The notes beneath the pieces were generated by a model. That model searched no databases. It was not told the origin of the DNA and saw nothing but the letters and a program-made list of their open reading frames with translations. Positions 43,401 through 48,690 of a stretch of 48,690 bases of DNA are shown in pieces. This stretch comes from an uncultured Clostridia bacterium (lineage in GTDB: Bacteria > Bacillota > Clostridia > Christensenellales > UBA1242): contig CALATF010000061.1 of assembly GCA_937891595.1 (NCBI GenBank), positions 1-48,690 on the forward strand, in the 5' to 3' direction. Numbering within the stretch: the first letter of the stretch is position 1; each line of letters starts with the position of its first letter. A program made the translations under genes and the position numbers.

Positions 43401-44201
43401 AATTTAAAAGATTTGGGCGCAGTTATTGATAATGCATTAGCAAATAATACACAAGTAATTACACAAGAAATAATAGGTAATTTAATAGAGTGTTTTATTA
43501 ATGTAAAAATAGAAGAAATAACTGAAGATGAACTTGTTTCTGTTGTAAATAAAATTAAAGCTAATTTTAAAGATCAAGATATAGTTGTAGTTAGCTATGA
43601 ATTAGAATTTTCTAATTTGTTAAAGTTATTTGATATTACAAATAGTGAAGACTTACAAGTTATAGGTCAAACATTGCAAGACTTGCGAGGAAATAGTAGT
43701 ATAATTAACGAAGATATTATTAACGAATTAGTTTTGCATTTCTTTGATAAAAACACATCTTCTTATAAAGAAGGAAAGTATAAAGATATTGTTTCAGAAA
43801 TGAGAGCAAATATTATTAATATTAATGCAGATGCTTCCAAATCGTATGCTATTGCTTTAAACGAACTAAATACCATAGTTGAAGCAATAAATGAACTTTC
43901 GGCGATCAACACTTTAGAAGATTTTGTTTCTAATGACCACATAGGTACTAGTTTAGACGAACTTGATAGTTTGACAGTTGTGTGCAATAAAGCCATTACC
44001 TACGATATATCTTCTTTAATTGTGCAAGATTTATTAACTTTGGTATCTAGTTACGATAGTTATAAAACAGAAATTGAAAGTGTATTAAATAGTACTCAAT
44101 TTGATTTTTATAATTATCAAAATAAAGGTTATAACTATGAAGGAAATTATTATTCCGATTTATTTAGTGCCATTCAACAAATCTTACCTGATAATATTTA
44201 A
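40422..44201 (+). CDS. Giant CvpA-like membrane protein with repetitive ectodomain
   Basis: A 1259-residue protein. The first 215 residues resemble a CvpA membrane domain: helices at about 5-26, 35-54, 110-137 and 190-214, with a very basic loop (KEKREEKLMKKQRKEQ) between the third and fourth. The other 1040 residues contain no membrane helix and appear built from degenerate helical repeats of about 90-110 residues, with W/Y-x-x-E-L/F near the start, then IG-x-x-LD or a variant, then two helices ending near a polar turn; at least six can be seen after residue 570. CvpA proteins are usually 160-250 residues, so the rest is an addition of unknown role. Envelope location is inferred from the helices. 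AAGGCGG precedes the start. Confidence 0.8.
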   Translation: MNASSISLILTGVALLIVVLSVVFGIFRGFKKSLFRFCWLLGSAIILFFITPAVSNLLNSIDISSLNIDIYGKVSRLSDIGVNLLNEFAKSEQVIQNSHAMQSLAQNLPALILNIFVYAILFWGVKWLLWPVWALISSHFFDKEKREEKLMKKQRKEQLKSLNEQNQNEESQNEQNVPYVFIPHKKKKRFLGGIFGFISGIILCVVTFCPIIGINNIYQKAYATLYTQKDGEKVSLINTAIQDKQIIEYASSYENSIINKVFNYTGVNLISNLVFDGLAVLDVDNQKVSLNQEIDMAIKVYNKYETIANFNSNNITQQSLEDVLTSIKEIFIDIEDSKILYLIGDDILPYYVNKFISSDEFVLIDGGRIDNMISNSYIIYSEAKGFKLKDIKEQVESLVDVAMVLNNSNLIAPIANNQVKGFNGFSNLINSNIKNHEDLSNTVVEKMYRVDLIKDNYPMLFNDIIELLFEEFNISYTQQPANDFIMKQDFKEIFTNILSFFKYYGNSTNGDFGENTAKAFINVGSVLDTGKKFFTITQNYDNLLNFILNEVEKATLSYGNFSDIFDNASLVDSWKSELSAIAGTYKSVVQLINDKIDENKILDESYNKIENVGTALDSSIRGNSKILTNENIRYALEELLEKLNNSTVQEILNIKVEGETSLLNYILNNIYNTDPSVENPTRITNWQNEIKYNLSLIRKVYPIAKKFNSQELSSEGNTQLEEIGKELDIVVKNTKLAFNNDIVAKVLDYYISKAKIPSEVDKILNSQGSKDIIYNEILSNVSSKNENLKWQDELKKFKGLLKIDYNEENFDIINIGSSLDEVKGSQILTSSILHDIIANYINDHTTSWNEEGNELLASARTKLINNLQYVDSYAIEFEHIGNLISIVQNYGVDLGDYIEEIGSTFNSICGFTSGSVASEVLKQELINEFLIYYLNSHIDDILNSNDDKNLIEVVKQLENNFEYIQDYTFELSNLYNLVLASKNNYDANNDEINNLKDLGAVIDNALANNTQVITQEIIGNLIECFINVKIEEITEDELVSVVNKIKANFKDQDIVVVSYELEFSNLLKLFDITNSEDLQVIGQTLQDLRGNSSIINEDIINELVLHFFDKNTSSYKEGKYKDIVSEMRANIININADASKSYAIALNELNTIVEAINELSAINTLEDFVSNDHIGTSLDELDSLTVVCNKAITYDISSLIVQDLLTLVSSYDSYKTEIESVLNSTQFDFYNYQNKGYNYEGNYYSDLFSAIQQILPDNI

Positions 44202-44208
44202 AATAGTA

Positions 44209-44243
44209 AAAATGACTAAGTGGTTAAAATGCTTAGTCTTTTT
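44209..44243 (+). terminator. Terminator of the CvpA-like gene
   Basis: GACTAAG pairs with CTTAGTC, followed by T5. Confidence 0.7.
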
Positions 44244-44263
44244 ATTATTTATTTTTTTTAATT

Positions 44264-44292
44264 AAAAAAGAGAGTAACTTTACTCTCTTTTA
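44264..44292 (-). terminator. Terminator of asnS
   Basis: AAAAGAGAGTA pairs with TACTCTCTTTT around 4 nt; placed 4 bp after the minus-strand stop. Confidence 0.85.
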
Positions 44293-44295
44293 TTA

Positions 44296-45684
44296 TTAAT
44301 ATTCGCAATTTTTTGGTGTTCTTGGGAATAATTCTACATCACGGATGTTTGATACGCCTGTAAGATACATAAGTATTCTTTCAAAACCTAAACCGAAGCC
44401 ACTGTGAACTACGCCACCAAATTTTCTAAGGTTAATATACCACCAGTAATCTTCTTCTTTTAAGCCTTTTTCTTTTATCATATCAAGTAAAACATTAAGT
44501 CTTTCTTCTCTTTGACTACCGCCAACAATTTCGCCAACGCCAGGAACAAGTAAATCACAAGCTGCAACTGTTTTATTATCGTCATTTAATCTCATATAGA
44601 AAGCTTTAAAATCTTTTGGATAATCAGTAACAAATACTGGTTTTTTATAAACTTGTTCTGTTAAATATCTTTCGTGTTCGCTTTGTAAATCTGAGCCCCA
44701 TTCAACTTTATATTCAAATTTATCGTTATGTTTTTTAAGAATTTCAACTGCTTCAGTATAAGTAACATGAGCAAAATCGCTATTTAGCACATGAGTTAAT
44801 CTTTCAATTAAAGTTTTGTCTACAAAGTTATTAAAAAATTCTAATTCTGTTTTGCAGTTATCAAAAGCATATTTAATTAAGAATTTAACCATTTCTTCAA
44901 TTAAAGTCATATTGTCTTTAAGGTCATAGAAAGCCATTTCTGGTTCTATCATCCAAAATTCGCTTGCATGACGAGCAGTGTTGCTATTTTCTGACCTAAA
45001 AGTTGGACCAAATGTATAAACTCTTGAAAATGCTAAAGCAAAAGCTTCACCTTCAAGTTGACCTGTTGGTGTTAGGAAAACATTTTTACCAAAGAAATCA
45101 TCTTGAGGGGTAGCTGTTTTCATGTGTTCTTTATCATAAAAATTATGTGTTGTTACTCTAAACACGTCACTTCCGCCTTCGCAGTCTGCTCCTGTAATAA
45201 TAGGAGTGTGAACATAAGTAAAACCTTTAGATTTAAAGAAAGTATGAATTGCATATGCTATTTCGCTTCTCACTCTAAATACTGCATTAAAAAGGTTAGT
45301 TCTTGGTCTAAGATAAGCTTGTTCTCTTAAGAACTCCATACTATGGCCTTTCTTTTGTAGTGGGTATTCATTAGTAGTAGGGCAGATAATTTCAATATTT
45401 TCAGCCTTAACTTCAAATGGTTGTTTGTTTTCTGGGGTTGCAATAAGAGTTCCTTCGCACATTAAACTGCTACCAGCGTTAAGTTTTGCAATTTCTTGAT
45501 AATTTTTGCAATCTTCTGGTGTAAATACAATTTGAACCCCTTTAAAACATGTCCCGTCGTTCAAATCAATAAAGCCAAAGTTTTTGCTATCTCTAACAGA
45601 CCTGACCCAGCCACCTATTTTTACTTTTTGTTTGTTTAAAGCTTCATGGTTTAGGTGAAGCTCTTTAATATCTTTTTGTTTCAT
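44296..45684 (-). CDS. asnS: Asparaginyl-tRNA synthetase
   Basis: A 462-residue class IIb synthetase of normal length. The N-terminal OB-fold anticodon domain (KIGGWVRSVRDSKNFGFIDLNDGT) is followed by the class II core: motif 1 (RSEIAYAIHTFFKSKGFTYVHTPII), motif 2 (FGPTFRSENSNTARHASEFWMIEPEM) and motif 3 (GFGLGFERILMYLTG). The N-T-x-R-H form of motif 2 and the FLTPTGQLEGE strand identify AsnRS rather than AspRS. It charges tRNA-Asn directly. No T-box leader is visible in the 165 bp upstream. Confidence 0.97.
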   Translation of the reverse strand: MKQKDIKELHLNHEALNKQKVKIGGWVRSVRDSKNFGFIDLNDGTCFKGVQIVFTPEDCKNYQEIAKLNAGSSLMCEGTLIATPENKQPFEVKAENIEIICPTTNEYPLQKKGHSMEFLREQAYLRPRTNLFNAVFRVRSEIAYAIHTFFKSKGFTYVHTPIITGADCEGGSDVFRVTTHNFYDKEHMKTATPQDDFFGKNVFLTPTGQLEGEAFALAFSRVYTFGPTFRSENSNTARHASEFWMIEPEMAFYDLKDNMTLIEEMVKFLIKYAFDNCKTELEFFNNFVDKTLIERLTHVLNSDFAHVTYTEAVEILKKHNDKFEYKVEWGSDLQSEHERYLTEQVYKKPVFVTDYPKDFKAFYMRLNDDNKTVAACDLLVPGVGEIVGGSQREERLNVLLDMIKEKGLKEEDYWWYINLRKFGGVVHSGFGLGFERILMYLTGVSNIRDVELFPRTPKNCEY

Positions 45685-45851
45685 AAGTCATCTCCTAAAA
45701 AATTCAAGTGTTATTATATCACAAATAAAAATAAATAAAAAGAAAAATTTTTAAACATTTAAATTTTTATAAAATTCTTTAAAACAGTGGATAAATTTAT
45801 CTAAAATAAAATACACTATTTATATCTTAATTTATTAAAAAGAGAAATGTT

Positions 45852-46181
45852 ATGCCAAAAGAAAAGAAAAAAATTAAATTAGATAGAATAGATGTAGTTT
45901 TAGCCGTTAAAAGAACAAAAATGTCTTGTGAAAGGTCTCTTTTATCATATATTCGTACTGCTTGCGTTTTTGTTTCACTTGCTTTTACATATTTAAAAAT
46001 AGCTGTGTATGATAAATTTGACACTTTTGTAATTATTATGTTTTGCATAGGTTTTGGTTTTTTAATTTTTGGAGTAGTGGAATATTTTCTTACAATTCAT
46101 AGAACAAATAATATCTATAAAGAGTATGAAGATGATTTTTATGAACCAAAAGAAGATTTAACAAGTGATTATGATAGATAA
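45852..46181 (+). CDS. DUF202 family membrane protein
   Basis: A 109-residue protein. The DUF202 signature is LAVKRTKMSCERSLLSYIRTACVFVSLAFTYLK, followed by a second helix (TFVIIMFCIGFGFLIFGVVEYF) and an acidic tail (EDDFYEPKEDLTSDYD). Two or three membrane helices; function not known. Confidence 0.85.
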   Translation: MPKEKKKIKLDRIDVVLAVKRTKMSCERSLLSYIRTACVFVSLAFTYLKIAVYDKFDTFVIIMFCIGFGFLIFGVVEYFLTIHRTNNIYKEYEDDFYEPKEDLTSDYDR

Positions 46182-46221
46182 AATTTTACTAGGATAATAA
46201 CTGCTAAAATTAGTTTAAAAC

Positions 46222-46254
46222 AAAAAAGACTGTATTTTTAAGTACAGCCTTTTT
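46222..46254. terminator. Bidirectional terminator
   Basis: AAAAAGACTGTA pairs with TACAGCCTTTTT (one mismatch) between convergent genes. Confidence 0.85.
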
Positions 46255-46256
46255 AT

Positions 46257-47324
46257 TTATATATTTATTTTTTTAACCCAGTTGAATGTGTCTTCTATTT
46301 TTCCCCATTGTATACCAGTTAAGTTATCGTAAAGTTTTTGAGAAATTTCTCCTATCTTATTATCATTAATTACCATAATATTTCCATTGTAATTAAGTTC
46401 ACCTATAGGACTTATTACAGCTGCAGTCCCTGTTCCAAAAGCTTCTTCTAAAATTCCGTTATTATAGGCTTCGATTAGTTCATCTACACTTAGTTTTCTT
46501 TCTTCTACTACAAGCCCCCAAGATTTTAGCATTTCAATAGCTGACATTCTAGTAATACCAGGTAGAATACTACCTTCAAGTGATGGGGTAATAATTTTGC
46601 CGTTAATTTTGAAGAAAACGTTCATAGCACCAACTTCTTCAATGTATTTTCTTTCTTTGCCGTCTAGCCATAATACTTGGGAATAATTCATTTTTTCAGC
46701 CTTTTCTTGACTCTTTAATGAAGCTGCGTAATTTCCACCACTTTTTGTATATCCTGTTCCGCCTTTAACAGCTCTAACATATTCAGTTTCAATAAATATC
46801 TTTACAGGATTTAATCCTTCTTTGTAATATGAGCCAACAGGACAACAGATAATTACAAATTTATATTCTTTTGCAGGGTGAACGCCCAAACCACTTTCCG
46901 TGGCAATAATAAATGGGCGAATGTATAGGGAAGTGCCTTCTTTAGTTGGTATCCAGTCCTTATCTAATTCCAAAAGCTTAATTAAAGCTTCTAAACAAAA
47001 TTCTTCGTCAATTTTAGGAATGCACATCCTTTCGTTTGAAACATTTAATCTTGCAAAGTTTTTCTCAGGTCTAAAAAGTAATATTTCACCTTTTTTATTT
47101 TTATAAGCCTTCATGCCTTCAAAAACTTCTTGCCCATAGTGTAAAATCATACTTGCTGGGTCTAATTCAATTTTACCATAAGGTAATATTTGAGCGTTAT
47201 GCCAACCATTTTGTGGGTTATAGTCCATTGTAAACATATGGTCAGTAAAATATTTTCCGAAAACTAAGTTGTCTTCATCTGGTTTTATCTTTGGATTTTT
47301 TGTTAAAGTAATATTGATATTCAT
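46257..47324 (-). CDS. ilvE: Branched-chain amino acid aminotransferase (type II)
   Basis: A 355-residue PLP enzyme of fold type IV, in the longer eukaryote-like BCAT group: FGKYFTDHMFTMDYNPQNGWHNAQI at the start, LHYGQEVFEGMKAYK, LYIRPFIIATE, the cofactor Lys in GTGYTKSGGNYAASLKSQE, and FGTGTAAVISPIG near the end. It moves amino groups between Leu/Ile/Val and 2-oxoglutarate in branched-chain amino acid synthesis or breakdown. Stands alone; no T-box or attenuator seen. Confidence 0.94.
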   Translation of the reverse strand: MNINITLTKNPKIKPDEDNLVFGKYFTDHMFTMDYNPQNGWHNAQILPYGKIELDPASMILHYGQEVFEGMKAYKNKKGEILLFRPEKNFARLNVSNERMCIPKIDEEFCLEALIKLLELDKDWIPTKEGTSLYIRPFIIATESGLGVHPAKEYKFVIICCPVGSYYKEGLNPVKIFIETEYVRAVKGGTGYTKSGGNYAASLKSQEKAEKMNYSQVLWLDGKERKYIEEVGAMNVFFKINGKIITPSLEGSILPGITRMSAIEMLKSWGLVVEERKLSVDELIEAYNNGILEEAFGTGTAAVISPIGELNYNGNIMVINDNKIGEISQKLYDNLTGIQWGKIEDTFNWVKKINI

Positions 47325-48131
47325 GTTAAAAAATCTCCTTTAGGGAAATATTAACAAAAAAGAAGGATAAAAACAATTAAATTAAAATGTTTAAAAAAAT
47401 TTTTATTGCTATTTTTCTAATAAACTGCAAGGAGCTCTATATATATGATTTTATTATATTATATATATAATTATAATATAGTAGGAAAATAAGAAAAAAT
47501 AGATAAAAATTTATAGAATTATAAAACAAAAAAACATGCTAATTAAAATTTTTTTGTAATTTTTTATAAAAAGTATAATGATTTTTTAATATAAATTCAT
47601 ATTTTTTAGGATAAAAAATGGTAAAAAATAGACACTTTTTGCAAACGCTCGGCGACGTGTTCATTATTTTTATGAAAAAACAGCATTTTTTTGAAAATTT
47701 ATTAAAAAAACTTGTTGACAGTGTAAAATGTATATGTTATTCTTGCTTCGTCACTGTGAAACAAACAAGTGACTGCGCTACGGCGTAATCAATAGCACCA
47801 TCACAACTGCATATTTATATATATTAGAGTAGACAAATATCGAGTTTAAAATAATTACTTATAAGTATTAATTTTAAAACGCTAATTTATAAAACAAAAA
47901 AGTTATCTACTTAAATTTTTATTAATTTAAGTTTATAAGTTTTTTCGTTTGTTCGTGTAATATGTATTTTCAATTTCAAATAAATAAACCGATTTGAACA
48001 AAAGAATTCAATTACGCTGAGTAAAATAACAAGAAAAATTGTCAAGATTTATCATAGACTTTTTGAAAGCATTTTTCGAAAATCATGAATTGATTAGAAT
48101 CAAAGAACTTTAATTTAATTAAGGTTTTTTA
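47325..48131. other. AT-rich region upstream of 23S rRNA, no 16S gene or tRNA
   Basis: About 800 bp. It contains the ilvE start region, AT-rich filler, a near-consensus promoter at 47715-47743 and about 390 bp of leader to the 23S start. I see no 16S 3' end, tRNA or gene. Confidence 0.75.
47715..47743 (+). promoter_or_regulatory. Promoter of the 23S rRNA transcript
   Basis: Consensus TTGACA (47715-47720), 17 bp, TATTCT (47738-47743), followed by GC-richer leader sequence that contains GTCACT and AGTGAC arms. Confidence 0.75.

Positions 48132-48690
<559 letters not shown>

Noticed and set aside
45685..45851. T-box leader before asnS or ilvE
   Set aside because: No T-box consensus or specifier stem could be seen upstream of either gene, and the asnS gap is too short for one.

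Overview
The window is very AT-rich and gene-dense. It has short intergenic gaps, AAGGAG-type ribosome binding sites, T-rich hairpin terminators and TTGACA/TATAAT promoters. This points to a low-GC Bacillota, most likely an uncultured clostridial lineage. TGA is read as stop here (it ends the gene at 12548-13195), so the standard bacterial code applies. All functional calls come from reading the protein sequences; no database search was possible.

Layout. Positions 1-15631 are mostly ordinary chromosome: the 3' end of tex, an unknown repeat-containing protein, a heterodimeric ABC exporter with its MarR regulator, galE, a PRPP-synthetase-like gene, a VTT-domain membrane protein, a DUF1846 protein, a P-loop kinase, a tiny KPG-type protein, an orphan, DUF1653, GNAT, YgjV and MBL-fold genes. 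Positions 15886-19348 hold four tandem paralogues of about 280-290 residues that carry the catalytic signature of HipA/PI3K-like kinases but have no HipB partner. This is the most unusual gene set in the window. It is followed by a lipoprotein with a possible permuted-papain fold, a small membrane protein, a YfhO-family membrane protein and another P-loop kinase.

Positions about 24000-38945 look like a genomic island attached to a tRNA-Ser(GCT) gene (38945-39035, minus strand). A diverged copy of the tRNA 3' end and its terminator lies at the far side (about 24012-24070). In order the island carries a Shedu-like nuclease; an AbrB-like gene with a BcgI-like fused restriction-modification enzyme (broken by one in-frame TGA) and its specificity subunit; a three-gene cassette (two-TM membrane protein, MazG-like pyrophosphohydrolase, HNH nuclease) bounded by 97-bp direct repeats; a type II restriction-modification system with controller protein, double-domain methyltransferase and convergent HNH nuclease; and a large serine recombinase preceded by strong palindromes and five 24-bp direct repeats. 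It reads as a defence island built from modules whose junctions carry related tRNA-3'-end-like sequences.

Positions 39176-48690 return to chromosome: a family 2 glycosyltransferase with TPR-like repeats, a 1259-residue CvpA-like membrane protein with a repetitive ectodomain, asnS, a DUF202 protein, a branched-chain aminotransferase, and the 5' part of a 23S rRNA gene. The 23S gene has its own promoter and no 16S gene upstream within the window.
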